Below, in pieces: positions 1-8,026 of a stretch of DNA of 64,000 nt. Both the position numbers and the translations under genes were made by a program. The notes under the pieces were generated by a model that worked only from the letters and a program-made list of their open reading frames with translations, searched no databases and was not told the origin of the DNA. The stretch lies in the NCBI RefSeq assembly GCF_010894455.1, contig NZ_JAAIXY010000003.1, positions 434,001 through 498,000 of the forward strand, given 5' to 3'. Origin of the DNA: Myxococcus eversor (GTDB lineage Bacteria; Myxococcota; Myxococcia; Myxococcales; Myxococcaceae). The stretch's first letter is position 1. Each line of letters starts with the position of its first letter.

Positions 1-1181
1 CGCGCCATCACCGCGGCCAGCACCACCGCCACGTCACCTACGTGCGCCGAACTCTTCGCCCCGCCCAGCTTCGCGCCGAACATGGAGCCGGAGATATCCG
101 CGATGCCCAGGCTCTTGCCCTCCGGCAACAAGCCCTCGCACACCTTCTCCAGGATGACCTCGAACACGGGAGCAATCGCCGGCACCGCGTCCGCGTGGAA
201 GCAGTCCTCGCCCTGGGAGTCCTCCCGCGTCTTGCCCTCCTTCGCCGCCCACCACCCCATGTAGACCTGATGCGGCCACAGCCCCGCGAAGCGACGCTTG
301 CGCGCCTCCGCCAGCAGCACCTCCACCGGAATGCCCGCCAGGTACATCGCGCGCAGGTAGCCCTTGAAGGCCAGGTCCGGCAGCAGCCCCGGCACGTCCA
401 GCACGCGGCGCCACGTCTCCTGCGTCGACCCCAGGAACGACAGCGCCTGCTCCGTGGAGAGCCGCCCCTTCACGAAGTGCTCCACGCTCGTCTCGCCGCC
501 GAAGAACGCGCGGCGCGCCTCCAACAGCTCCAGCCCCTCCGCCAGGGCCGAGCGCTCGCGCGTGGGCGCGTGCAGGTAGCGGTAGAGCTTCAGCGTGCGC
601 TCGTCCAGGTGCGCCTTCGCCACGCCCATCGCATCCACCAGCCGCAGGCTCGCGCGCTGGCCGTTCTTCCGGCGCCGCGTGAGCGGGAACTGCCGCCCCG
701 CGTACTTGAGCACCTGGTACAGGTCCATGCCCGCCAGCGCCCGCGCCATGCCCTTGCGCGCCGCCTCGGGCACCTCGCCCAGCCCCAGGTTGTCGAAGTG
801 CGTGAGGAACACCGCCACGTCATCCGCGCGGTGTCGCAGACAGCGGAACGTGTACTCCTCCGTGAAGGGCCCGTCCGGGTCCGCCGCCGCGAGGATGGCC
901 GGCGCGACACTCCCCTGGATGCGATTGCCCTTCCCCTTCACCGGGTCGCGCATGTACGCGGCGAACTTCCAGCCGAAGCCCCGCTCGTGACGCTCCGCCC
1001 CGAGCAGCGCCGTCGCGTAGCTCCGAATCTCCTCCACCTGGGTCCGGTAGAAGCTGTCCTCGAACAGCGCCGAACCCTGGGTGAAGGTCAGGTGCGTCAG
1101 CGGGTCCGTCTGGGACAGGTCGAAGGCCGCGGCGCCCTCGTGTGTCAGCGCTCCCACCACCTCACGCAGCACCTGAGGCAT
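1..1181 (-). CDS. TROVE/Ro60-like RNA-binding protein with vWA domain (partial, 3' end outside window)
   Basis: The first 393 residues are present and the frame runs off the left edge, so the C-terminus is missing. The N-terminal half has the look of the TROVE module of Ro60/Rsr proteins: a GSALFEDSFYR stretch near residue 35, then a Y-M-R-D-P-V-K-G-K-G-N-R segment, in a helical-repeat context. Near residue 358, D-I-S-G-S-M matches the MIDAS motif that opens the von Willebrand A domain at the C-terminus of Ro60. Known Ro60 proteins are ring-shaped and bind Y RNAs and misfolded RNAs; bacterial Rsr works with PNPase. The start is an ATG with GGAGGGG just upstream. No Y RNA or RtcB neighbour is visible inside the window. 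The family call is firm; the function in this organism is inferred. Confidence 0.85.
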   Translation of the reverse strand, partial: MPQVLREVVGALTHEGAAAFDLSQTDPLTHLTFTQGSALFEDSFYRTQVEEIRSYATALLGAERHERGFGWKFAAYMRDPVKGKGNRIQGSVAPAILAAADPDGPFTEEYTFRCLRHRADDVAVFLTHFDNLGLGEVPEAARKGMARALAGMDLYQVLKYAGRQFPLTRRRKNGQRASLRLVDAMGVAKAHLDERTLKLYRYLHAPTRERSALAEGLELLEARRAFFGGETSVEHFVKGRLSTEQALSFLGSTQETWRRVLDVPGLLPDLAFKGYLRAMYLAGIPVEVLLAEARKRRFAGLWPHQVYMGWWAAKEGKTREDSQGEDCFHADAVPAIAPVFEVILEKVCEGLLPEGKSLGIADISGSMFGAKLGGAKSSAHVGDVAVVLAAVMA

Positions 1182-1289
1182 GTCCCCTCCCGACCTGAAA
1201 AGAAAAGTCGGCGCCCCGTCCCTGAAGGCAAGCCATCAGGGACTCATGGACGAAGTAGGGGCGCCAGATGTCTGGGAGGCTATGACAAC

Positions 1290-1925
1290 TCACCCGGGCG
1301 TGGCGAGTTCTTCCTCGAACTCCGTCGCGCCCTCCAGCAGCGTCGCGCACAGACACGCGGGGCCCCGCAGCGCGCTGAAGCCGTGGGCACTGCCCTCCGT
1401 CTTCTCCAGCTCCTCGCCCGGCCACACCTCGTGCCCGCCGTCCTCGCGCAGCCCGCCCTCCAGCACCAGGTTCAGCTCGCGGCCATGGTGCGTGTGCCTG
1501 GGGTAATACACGCCCGGGTTCAGCCGCAGCACCGCGGCCATCATCCCCTCGCGCCCTGGGCCCGACTCCACCGGCAGCAGCTCCGAGCCCTCCACCGGCC
1601 CCGGCATCCACTGCGACGCGTCCGAGAGCGACTCCAGCAGGGCCAGCGCCCGCTCCCTCGACACGTCGTAGAACGCGGCCACCCGGTCCGCGAAGCGCTC
1701 CAGGCGACGCGGCCCCTCCATGCGCTCCATCAACCCCCGCAGCACGGCGGCGGGCGGCTCGACGGGCGGCACCGCCATCGACAGGCCCTCGCGAGCCATG
1801 GACAGGCGGTCGGCCTCGACCCGGCAACGCGAGCACGTGGACAGATGACGCTCCGCGGCCTCCCAGGCAGGGGAGTCCAGCGTACCCAGGGCCCACTCGG
1901 CCAGGATGTCGTCGAGGTGCTCCAT
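1290..1925 (-). CDS. ChrR-like anti-sigma factor with C-terminal cupin
   Basis: This 211-residue protein has a short N-terminal helical region ending in H-L-S-T-C-S-R-C. That is the H-x3-C-x2-C zinc site of zinc-binding anti-sigma factors of the ChrR/RsrA kind. The C-terminal half has a cupin signature (H-T-H-H-G-R-E-L with V-L-E-G following), as in ChrR, where the cupin senses singlet oxygen or organic peroxide and the N-terminal domain holds an ECF sigma factor. The ATG at 1925 was chosen because the family domain begins directly after it; a GTG at 1946 in the same frame is an alternative. Unlike typical chrR genes it has no sigma-factor gene beside it, so its partner must be encoded elsewhere. 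Membership of the family is clear; the stimulus is not known. Confidence 0.82.
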   Translation of the reverse strand: MEHLDDILAEWALGTLDSPAWEAAERHLSTCSRCRVEADRLSMAREGLSMAVPPVEPPAAVLRGLMERMEGPRRLERFADRVAAFYDVSRERALALLESLSDASQWMPGPVEGSELLPVESGPGREGMMAAVLRLNPGVYYPRHTHHGRELNLVLEGGLREDGGHEVWPGEELEKTEGSAHGFSALRGPACLCATLLEGATEFEEELATPG

Positions 1926-1988
1926 CGTCACATTCCGTCCCGTCACACTCCCTCTACGGAAGTATCAGCCGCTCCGGATTTCTGGCGC

Positions 1989-2813
1989 TCAGACTGGCAC
2001 GGCGAAGTCGCGCAGGGCCGAGTTGAGGCTCGTCTTCTTGTCCGTGGACTGTGTCCGCTGGCCGATGATGAGCGCGCAGGGGACCATGAACCTGCCCGCC
2101 GGGAACTGCTTCTCCCGCATCCCCGGAATCACCACGCTGCGCGCGGGGACGCGGCCCTTGTAGACGCGCTCCTCGGGGCCGGTGACATCGATGATTTGCG
2201 TGGACGCGGTGAGCACCACGTTGGCGCCCAGCACCGCCTCCTCCTCCACCACCACGCCCTCCACGACGATGCAGCGGCTGCCCAGGAAGGCCCGGTCCTC
2301 GATGATGACGGGCGACGCGGTGGGCGGCTCCAGCACGCCCCCCAGCCCCACGCCCCCGGACAGATGCACGTCGCTGCCCACCTGCGCGCAGCTGCCCACC
2401 GTGGCCCACGTATCCACCATGGTGCCCGAGCCCACGCGCGCGCCGATGTTGACGTAGCCGGGCATCACCACCGCGCCCCGCTCCACGAAGGCGCCGTAGC
2501 GCACCGTGCCCGGCGGCACCACGCGCACGCCCGCCTGGGCCAGGCCCTTCTTCAGCGGGACCTTGTCGTGGAACTCGAAGGGCCCCACCTCCATCACCTG
2601 CATCTCCGACACGGCGAAGAACAGGAGGATGGCCTCCTTCACCCAGGCGTGGACCTTCCAGCCCTCCGGGCCCTTCTCCGCCACGCGCAGCTCGCCCGAG
2701 TCCAGCCGCGCCACCGTCTCGCGCACGGCGGACACGAAGTCCGGGTCCTTCAGCTTCGTCCGGTCCGCGAACGCGGCGGAGACCTTCTGGGCAAGCTCGT
2801 CAATGGGCGACAT
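1989..2813 (-). CDS. dapD: 2,3,4,5-tetrahydropyridine-2,6-dicarboxylate N-succinyltransferase
   Basis: DapD transfers succinyl from succinyl-CoA to tetrahydrodipicolinate in the succinylase branch of lysine and diaminopimelate synthesis, in the cytosol. The 274-residue length equals the usual enzyme. The middle of the protein is a run of left-handed beta-helix hexapeptide repeats (for example Y-V-N-I-G-A-R-V-G-S-G-T-M-V-D-T-W-A-T-V), with the conserved V-H-L-S-G-G-V-G-L-G-G-V-L-E-P segment after it. The ATG at 2813 follows AAGGAGG by six bases; an upstream in-frame GTG lies over that ribosome site and was rejected. It sits alone, not with other dap genes. Its product would feed peptidoglycan precursor supply. 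Confidence 0.96.
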   Translation of the reverse strand: MSPIDELAQKVSAAFADRTKLKDPDFVSAVRETVARLDSGELRVAEKGPEGWKVHAWVKEAILLFFAVSEMQVMEVGPFEFHDKVPLKKGLAQAGVRVVPPGTVRYGAFVERGAVVMPGYVNIGARVGSGTMVDTWATVGSCAQVGSDVHLSGGVGLGGVLEPPTASPVIIEDRAFLGSRCIVVEGVVVEEEAVLGANVVLTASTQIIDVTGPEERVYKGRVPARSVVIPGMREKQFPAGRFMVPCALIIGQRTQSTDKKTSLNSALRDFAVPV

Positions 2814-2886
2814 GGCGCCTCCTTGAATCACAATTTGGAGCGCCGCGCCGCACCCAACCGCAAGCCCGAGGCCAGGCCCGGCGTGC

Positions 2887-3192
2887 TCAGGTCGACGCCG
2901 CGCTCGGATCCACCAGGGGCAGCGTCTGGGTGGTGATTTCCCCGTGCAGCGAGGGGGACGCCACCTCCACGGGCGCCGTCCCCTCCAGCTCCACCGTGCC
3001 CGGCGTCACGTGTCGCACCCGGGAGAGCGGCACCTGTCCCCACTTCTGGCTGAACGGCCAGCGCCGCACATAGATGTGCGTGCCGCTCAGCAGGGCCACG
3101 TACCCCAGCAACGCGCCCCCCTCGTCGCGCACGCGCATGCCTCGAATGATGGAGCGCCGCTCATAGGGCGACGCCGTGTCGGGCCAGGCCAT
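2887..3192 (-). CDS. Small PRC-barrel/DUF2171-like protein
   Basis: The product is 101 residues with no signal peptide. After a short N-terminal tail, residues of about 15-80 follow the pattern of a PRC-barrel domain: G-M-R-V-R-D-E-G-G-A-L-L-G-Y-V opening, then a V-P-L-S-R-V-R-H-V closing strand. PRC barrels are small beta domains found alone or attached to proteins of RNA processing and photosynthesis; a role cannot be deduced here. The ATG at 3192 has GGAGGAGGTGG about ten bases upstream, and longer readings of the frame would pass through untypical Gly/Arg-rich sequence. It is 73 bases upstream of dapD on the same strand and might be cotranscribed with it. Confidence 0.7.
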   Translation of the reverse strand: MAWPDTASPYERRSIIRGMRVRDEGGALLGYVALLSGTHIYVRRWPFSQKWGQVPLSRVRHVTPGTVELEGTAPVEVASPSLHGEITTQTLPLVDPSAAST

Positions 3193-3403
3193 CCGTCCAC
3201 CTCCTCCCTCCAACCTGCGCCTTCCCCCACCTACCTGGGAGCACCCCTCGCCCCCCTGCTTCCTCGCCAGCACCGGCAACTGGAGCCCCAACAAATCCGA
3301 TAACTTCCTGTTTTCTCTGAATGCGCCATGTTGACGACTGGTCAATCGCCCCACGGTCGTGCCAGCATGGGGTCACCCCTCACCCCTACCCCTGGAGGGC
3401 AAC

Positions 3404-5800
3404 ATGAGCGCTACCCCCCCGCGCCCGTGGAGCCTCGCAGTGGCAGTGCTCGCGTCATTCGCCGCCGGTTGCCTCGGCGAGGCGACGCTCGACATGCAAG
3501 GTGCGCCGGATTACGACAATCCGAACCCGCCCCCTCCCCCGGTCCAGCAGGATGGTTCGCTGCCGTGTGATTTGGAGAGCGTGCCCGCCGGGGTGACGCT
3601 CGCGGGCATCGCCAACGACTTCAACCGCGTGGTGCAGCCCGCATTGGTGCGGGAGACGTCGGGCTGTATCTCCTGCCACGCGCCCACCAGCGGACGGCTC
3701 TTCAAGGTGGGCCTCAACGGCGTGGAGAACTTCTACGCCATCCGCGCCGCGGGCTACCTCACCCCGTCGTCGGGCTCCATGCTGTCGCGTCTGGTCACCA
3801 CGGACGAGAGCGCGCGGATGCCTCGGGCGCAGCCGTCCTGGAGCGCGCAGGAGATCGCCGCCGTGGCCAGCCTCACCTGCCAGTTGGCGGCGGTGGAGAC
3901 GCGGCAGCCCTCGTCGCCTCCGGACGAGGAGTTTCCTCCGGCGCTGCTGGAGGCCTACGGCGGCCCGGCCGTCGCCACGTATGACAATCCCTTCCTGAGC
4001 TACGACCAGCTCAAGGGCAAGGTGAAGGCTGTCTTCAACGACGACTGGGTGCGCGGTGGCGTGGACCGCTTCGCGCAGAACGTGGGCGTGTTCGGCGGCG
4101 TGGACTACAAGGACCACTTCGTCGAGGCGCGCGTGGCCTCGGCCGACTTCTTCCTGGGCCTGGATGACCTGTCTCGCGACGTGTGCCTCACGGCCGCCAC
4201 CGCGAAGACGGGGCCCTTCTCCGGCCTGGACCTGGGCCTGCCGCTGACGGACATCCCCGCGCCCTCCACCAAGACGTATGAGATGGAGGCCGCCGCGAAG
4301 GACGGCACCACCATTCCCCCGGGCACGCAGATTCTCGCGAGCACGGGCGGCAAGTCCGGCAGCACCGGGTGGAACCTCTACACCACCGGCACCCTCACCA
4401 CGCTCCAGCCGTATGTCTTCCCCGCGTCCGCCACCTACCGCTTCACGGTGAAGGCCAAGGGAGACCTGTGCGGCCCGGACCTGCCGAACATGCAGCTCAA
4501 GGTGGACGGCGTGCTGGTGAAGGAGTGGACCGTCCCCAACAACACGGCCTACGCGGACTTCGTGCACACGCAGGCCGTCACCAGCGGGGACCACATCCTC
4601 ACGGTGGGCTTCACCAACGACTACGGCGAGACGGGCGTCTGCGACCGCAACCTGCACGTGGACGCGCTGGTGGTGTACGGCCCCACGGAGGCCGCCACCG
4701 GCACGACTCGCGCGGACGCGGCGAAGGCCAAGGTGGACACCCTCTACCGGCGGATGCTGTACCGCGCCGCGACGTCGCAGGAGCGCTCCAACGGCTACGC
4801 GCTGGTGACGAGCCTGATGGACATCGAGGCCAACGCCACCAAGGCGTGGAGCGGCCTGTGCGAGGGCCTGATGCGCGCCCCCGACTTCCTCTTCACGCTG
4901 CCACCCTCCTACGAGACGCTCTCCGGCAAGGAGCGCGACAGGCTGCTGCTGGTGAAGCTGGCGCAGGACCTCCTCGGCCACCCGCCCACGGCCGCGGACT
5001 TCACCGCGCTGGAGAGCGGCACGAAGACGTGGGAGGCCCTGGTGGACGCCTATCTGGCGTCAGCGGACTTCCGCTCCAACTACTTCCGCCGCATGCGCGT
5101 GCGCACGGAGAGCGAGGGCACCGCGGACACGGACGAGCCCGCGCGCCTGTGGACCTTCCTCGTCGACCAGGAGCGCCCGCTGCAAGAACTGCTCGTCGGT
5201 GACTACTCGGTGGACGCGGCCTTCAAGCAGGTGGCGCGGCCCTCGCAGCACGGCAAGACGGGCGTGCTCACCATGAAGGGCTTCATCAAGAACAAGCCCG
5301 GCCTGCCGCACTACAACTACGCGGCCCGCGTGATGACGGACTTCATGGGCACGATGTACGAGGTGCCCGCCGAGGTCTTCGACATGCGCGGCGCGGCCAC
5401 GGCCTCCTCCACGGTGGACCCCAGCAGCATCTGCTTCTCGTGCCACCAGACGCTCACCCCGCTGGCGCACCAGCGCTTGAAGTGGGACGACGAGGGCAAC
5501 TTCCGCACGGCGGACGAGCAGGGCGTCACGCTGGACGACACGGACCGGAACCTGGCCACCACGTATGCCTTCAAGGGCTCGGGCATGGAGGCCTTCGCCA
5601 CCCAGGCGGTGAAGAAGGAAGCCTTCGTGCGACGCACGCTCAACGCCCAGTACGCCCTCCTCTTCGGCCGGGAGATGCGGCACCTGGAGGACGAGCGCGT
5701 CATCTACAAGCGCCTGTGGGACGTCAGCCAGGCGCAGCACGGCAACCTGAAGGCCGTGCTCAAGTCTCTCGCCACCTCGCCCGAATACCTGCGCCAGTAA
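3404..5800 (+). CDS. Exported DUF1592/DUF1588-like heme-motif lipoprotein with carbohydrate-binding-like insert
   Basis: This is a 798-residue lipoprotein: the signal peptide ends in F-A-A-G-C with Cys23 as the lipidation site, followed by a Pro-rich linker. There are two C-x-x-C-H heme c motifs, C-I-S-C-H at 88-92 and C-F-S-C-H at 677-681. The second sits in a segment like DUF1588 (a CHQ followed by a D-D-E-G-N-F motif). Between about residues 285 and 430 lies a beta-sandwich-like region starting Y-E-M-E-A and containing L-K-V-D-G and H-I-L-T-V-G-F, resembling CBM36/60-type carbohydrate-binding modules. Proteins of this build are common in planctomycetes and myxobacteria and usually pair with a DUF1552 or DUF1501 partner, which follows here after 23 bases. 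The start has GGAGG five bases upstream. The enzymatic activity is unknown. Confidence 0.8.
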   Translation: MSATPPRPWSLAVAVLASFAAGCLGEATLDMQGAPDYDNPNPPPPPVQQDGSLPCDLESVPAGVTLAGIANDFNRVVQPALVRETSGCISCHAPTSGRLFKVGLNGVENFYAIRAAGYLTPSSGSMLSRLVTTDESARMPRAQPSWSAQEIAAVASLTCQLAAVETRQPSSPPDEEFPPALLEAYGGPAVATYDNPFLSYDQLKGKVKAVFNDDWVRGGVDRFAQNVGVFGGVDYKDHFVEARVASADFFLGLDDLSRDVCLTAATAKTGPFSGLDLGLPLTDIPAPSTKTYEMEAAAKDGTTIPPGTQILASTGGKSGSTGWNLYTTGTLTTLQPYVFPASATYRFTVKAKGDLCGPDLPNMQLKVDGVLVKEWTVPNNTAYADFVHTQAVTSGDHILTVGFTNDYGETGVCDRNLHVDALVVYGPTEAATGTTRADAAKAKVDTLYRRMLYRAATSQERSNGYALVTSLMDIEANATKAWSGLCEGLMRAPDFLFTLPPSYETLSGKERDRLLLVKLAQDLLGHPPTAADFTALESGTKTWEALVDAYLASADFRSNYFRRMRVRTESEGTADTDEPARLWTFLVDQERPLQELLVGDYSVDAAFKQVARPSQHGKTGVLTMKGFIKNKPGLPHYNYAARVMTDFMGTMYEVPAEVFDMRGAATASSTVDPSSICFSCHQTLTPLAHQRLKWDDEGNFRTADEQGVTLDDTDRNLATTYAFKGSGMEAFATQAVKKEAFVRRTLNAQYALLFGREMRHLEDERVIYKRLWDVSQAQHGNLKAVLKSLATSPEYLRQ

Positions 5801-5823
5801 CCGCGCCCCAAAGGACCGCCGCC

Positions 5824-7494
5824 ATGAACCGCCGCCGATTCCTCGCGGGCGCCGCAGCGGGCGCCGCCATCAGCACCCTGGACTGGCTCCGCTTCTTCCG
5901 CTCCTTCGGAGTGCCCGGGACGAAGAAGGAGCTGGGCTTCGCCGAGGCCGCCGCCGCCGAGGCCGACAACCCGCACTTCCTCATCTACTGGTTCCAGGAG
6001 GGAGGCTGGGACGGGTACTCGATGCTCAACCCCGTCCACACGCCCAATGACTCCATCCGGGTCATCCCCGCGGGAGAGCTGCGGCCCGTGCCCTCGTGGA
6101 CGCAGCACCGGTATCGTCCGAAGAACTACGGCACCACGCCCTGGGACCCGCCGCGGACGAAGGGCAACATCCAGTACGGCTACCTGGCGCAGGACGGCCT
6201 GGACCTGTTCCCGGACATGGCGGTGGTGTCCAGCCACAACGGCAACACCTTCCACTCCGGCGGCCGGTGGGAGTACCACTACGGCAAGTACAGCGCGTCG
6301 CTGTCCGGCAAGCGCAACGCGGACGAGCGCACGGTGATGCAGGCCTTCTGCGAGGCGTACGGCACGGGCTTCCTGTTGCCCCACGTCTCCTGGCACCGCT
6401 GGCTGTCGGACGGTGAGCTGTCCATTCCGTCCTATCCGGAGGGCACCGGCTACTACGAGAAGCTGGGCCCGGTGCACGCCCACACGCTCTACGGCAAGAC
6501 GCCCGCCGCGATGCGCGACAGGCTGGCCTCGCTGGGCAACGTGGCGCAGGGGCAGCGCGACGCGCGCATCCGCCAGTTCACCGACAACCTCCAGGCCAGC
6601 TTCCTGGCGGAGAAGAACAGCGAGTCGGTGCGCGCCTTCTCGTCCGCGCTCCAGATTCACCGCGCGCTGACGGCCGGCGGCAGCATCAACCTGGACCCGC
6701 GCACGCTGTTCACCAACACCACGCTGCGCGCCGAGTTCGGCGTCACCGCCGCGGACGAGGCCACCGACTCCTCGTCAATCAACGGCAACCCCGCCCGCAC
6801 GAAGGAGACGCCCAACACCAACGTGCAGGCGTTGATGACGTACGAGATGATGACGAAGGGGCTGTCCATCGGCTTCTTCATCGAGAACCGGGGCCTGCGC
6901 CAGTTCGACACGCACCGGGACAGGCGCTCCATCATGAACAACAAGGGCCAGACGGAGCAGCGCGACACCATGCGCAAGAACCTCTGGGACCCGCTCAAGA
7001 CGCTGGTGGCGAAGCTCAAGTCGACGCCGTACGGGACGACGGGCAAGAGCTACTACGACTTCACCACCATCGTCCTCGCCTCGGAGATGGGCCGCACGAT
7101 TCAGGGCGACGTGGAGGGCATCCTCACCAAGGCGGACGTGACGGACGCGCAGAAGTACGAGGAGATCATGCTCCAGGACTGCTGCCAGCACTGGCGGGTG
7201 AACAGCGCGGCCTTCCTGGGCGGCACCGTGCGCGGCAACACGCAGTACGGCCGCGTGGGCAGCGTGTCGCTGGACGGCATCCCCATGATGCCGGACGGCA
7301 CGTTGGACCCGGCCTTCGACCCGGACACGGGCCTGCTGATTTCGGGGCGGACCAAGAACGCCAACAGCTTCATCTCCGACGCGGGCCACCTGTACGCGAC
7401 GGCGCTGCACCTGTCCGGCCTGGACCCCGTGGCCCTGAAGGCCGCGGGCAAGGGCAAGAACGACAGGCCGGCGATGAAGTTCATCAAGCGCTGA
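5824..7494 (+). CDS. Exported DUF1501 family protein
   Basis: The 556-residue product begins M-N-R-R-R-F-L-A-G-A-A-A-G-A, a twin-arginine-type export signal. It carries the DUF1501 hallmarks: an early W-F-Q-E-G-G-W-D-G segment, an F-D-T-H motif near the middle, then V-L-A-S-E-M-G-R-T, and late N-S-A-A-F-L-G-G with V-R-G. DUF1501 proteins belong to the alkaline-phosphatase/sulfatase fold and are almost always encoded next to multi-domain heme-motif proteins such as the one immediately upstream. The two genes are clearly one transcription unit. The chemistry is not established for the family, and attachment to extracellular polysaccharide degradation is only a guess from the neighbour's binding module. 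A hairpin after the stop probably ends the transcript. Confidence 0.82.
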   Translation: MNRRRFLAGAAAGAAISTLDWLRFFRSFGVPGTKKELGFAEAAAAEADNPHFLIYWFQEGGWDGYSMLNPVHTPNDSIRVIPAGELRPVPSWTQHRYRPKNYGTTPWDPPRTKGNIQYGYLAQDGLDLFPDMAVVSSHNGNTFHSGGRWEYHYGKYSASLSGKRNADERTVMQAFCEAYGTGFLLPHVSWHRWLSDGELSIPSYPEGTGYYEKLGPVHAHTLYGKTPAAMRDRLASLGNVAQGQRDARIRQFTDNLQASFLAEKNSESVRAFSSALQIHRALTAGGSINLDPRTLFTNTTLRAEFGVTAADEATDSSSINGNPARTKETPNTNVQALMTYEMMTKGLSIGFFIENRGLRQFDTHRDRRSIMNNKGQTEQRDTMRKNLWDPLKTLVAKLKSTPYGTTGKSYYDFTTIVLASEMGRTIQGDVEGILTKADVTDAQKYEEIMLQDCCQHWRVNSAAFLGGTVRGNTQYGRVGSVSLDGIPMMPDGTLDPAFDPDTGLLISGRTKNANSFISDAGHLYATALHLSGLDPVALKAAGKGKNDRPAMKFIKR

Positions 7495-7503
7495 AGTGAC
7501 GAA

Positions 7504-7532
7504 GGCGACCTGGAGTTCCGCTCCGGGTCGCC
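7504..7532. terminator. Hairpin between convergent genes
   Basis: GGCGACC-T-GGAG pairs with CTCC-G-GGTCGCC around a five-base loop (twelve pairs including one T-G wobble). It lies ten bases after the DUF1501 stop and thirteen bases past the end of the convergent selenoprotein gene, so it could serve both. There is no T-tract on either side, as is common in this very GC-rich DNA. Confidence 0.55.
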
Positions 7533-7544
7533 CTCGTGCGCGGC

Positions 7545-7784
7545 TCATCCGTCGAGGGCGCGCGCCACCGCGTCGACCACCTCCTGGTCCGTGGGGAAGG
7601 CCAGCGAGTCCTTCCGGATGACCACCTTGTCGCCGACCCGGACCTCGTAGCTGCCCGACGGTCCTGGCTTCAGCTCCGTCTCCACATCCAGCTCATCCTT
7701 CAGCACGGCCGCCGCACGGGCGGCCCGAGGCTTGTAGCCTCAGGAATTGCAGTACGTAATCGAGACCTGCTTCGCGTCCGCCAT
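7545..7784 (-). CDS. SelW/SelT/SelH-family (Rdx) selenoprotein, in-frame UGA read as selenocysteine
   Basis: Read through the TGA at 7742-7740, this frame gives a 79-residue protein. It starts M-A-D-A-K-Q-V-S-I-T-Y-C-N-S-U and continues G-Y-K-P-R-A-A-R-A-A. That is the C-x-x-U thioredoxin-like redox motif (Cys12, Sec15) with the Y-C-x-x-U-G-Y-K context of selenoprotein W, followed by the expected strand-helix pattern and an A-F-P-T segment late in the chain. Downstream of the TGA the frame stays open for 64 codons with normal codon use and ends at TGA 7547-7545. A GC-rich hairpin lies in the right place for a bacterial SECIS element. GGAGGAG precedes the ATG. Rdx proteins are small thiol/selenol oxidoreductases. 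An automated caller would truncate the gene at the UGA. The selA/selB/selC machinery is not in the window. Confidence 0.88.
7707..7725 (-). promoter_or_regulatory. Candidate bacterial SECIS hairpin
   Basis: On the coding strand, fourteen bases after the UGA, GGCCGCC pairs perfectly with GGCGGCC around the loop CGTGC. The loop G-U falls 23-24 bases past the UGA, within the range accepted for SelB-binding bSECIS elements; in E. coli fdhF the equivalent G-U is at 20-21. Position and loop fit; SelB binding is inferred. Confidence 0.65.
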
Positions 7785-7876
7785 GGCGTGTCTCCTCCGC
7801 CGGGCGCATCGGCCGCGCCCGTTCCCCTGGAGATAATGCGTTTCGAGTGCGCGGGCCAGCCTGCTTGCCTGCCCGC

Positions 7877-7938
7877 GCCGCACGTCCGCGCGAATCGTGC
7901 GCGACCCTGGGCCCCCTCCTCCCCGCCGCACGTCCGCG
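7877..7938. repeat. Pair of 14-base direct repeats upstream of the decarboxylase
   Basis: GCCGCACGTCCGCG occurs at 7877-7890 and again at 7925-7938. Each copy is followed four bases later by TCGT, and the two starts are 48 bases apart. They lie about 90-150 bases before the PLP decarboxylase start, so they could be operator half-sites; nothing else in this 240-base gap is recognisable. Confidence 0.45.
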
Positions 7939-8026
7939 AGGGTCGTTCATTGGCGAGCGGGACTTCGGACACTCCGCGCGCGGCCGAGGACGTCGCCACC
8001 CGATACGGATAGGTTCCCGCTCCGCC

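Noticed and set aside
42..2936. A 964-codon open frame on the plus strand
   Set aside because: It runs antisense to three well-recognised minus-strand genes (TROVE, ChrR-like, dapD), is Arg/His/Leu-rich and has no family pattern; long antisense frames are common at this GC.
7740..7784. Selenoprotein frame as a 14-codon pseudogene fragment
   Set aside because: The UGA falls at the family's Sec position and coding continues in frame with a ribosome site at the start, so decay is the less likely reading.
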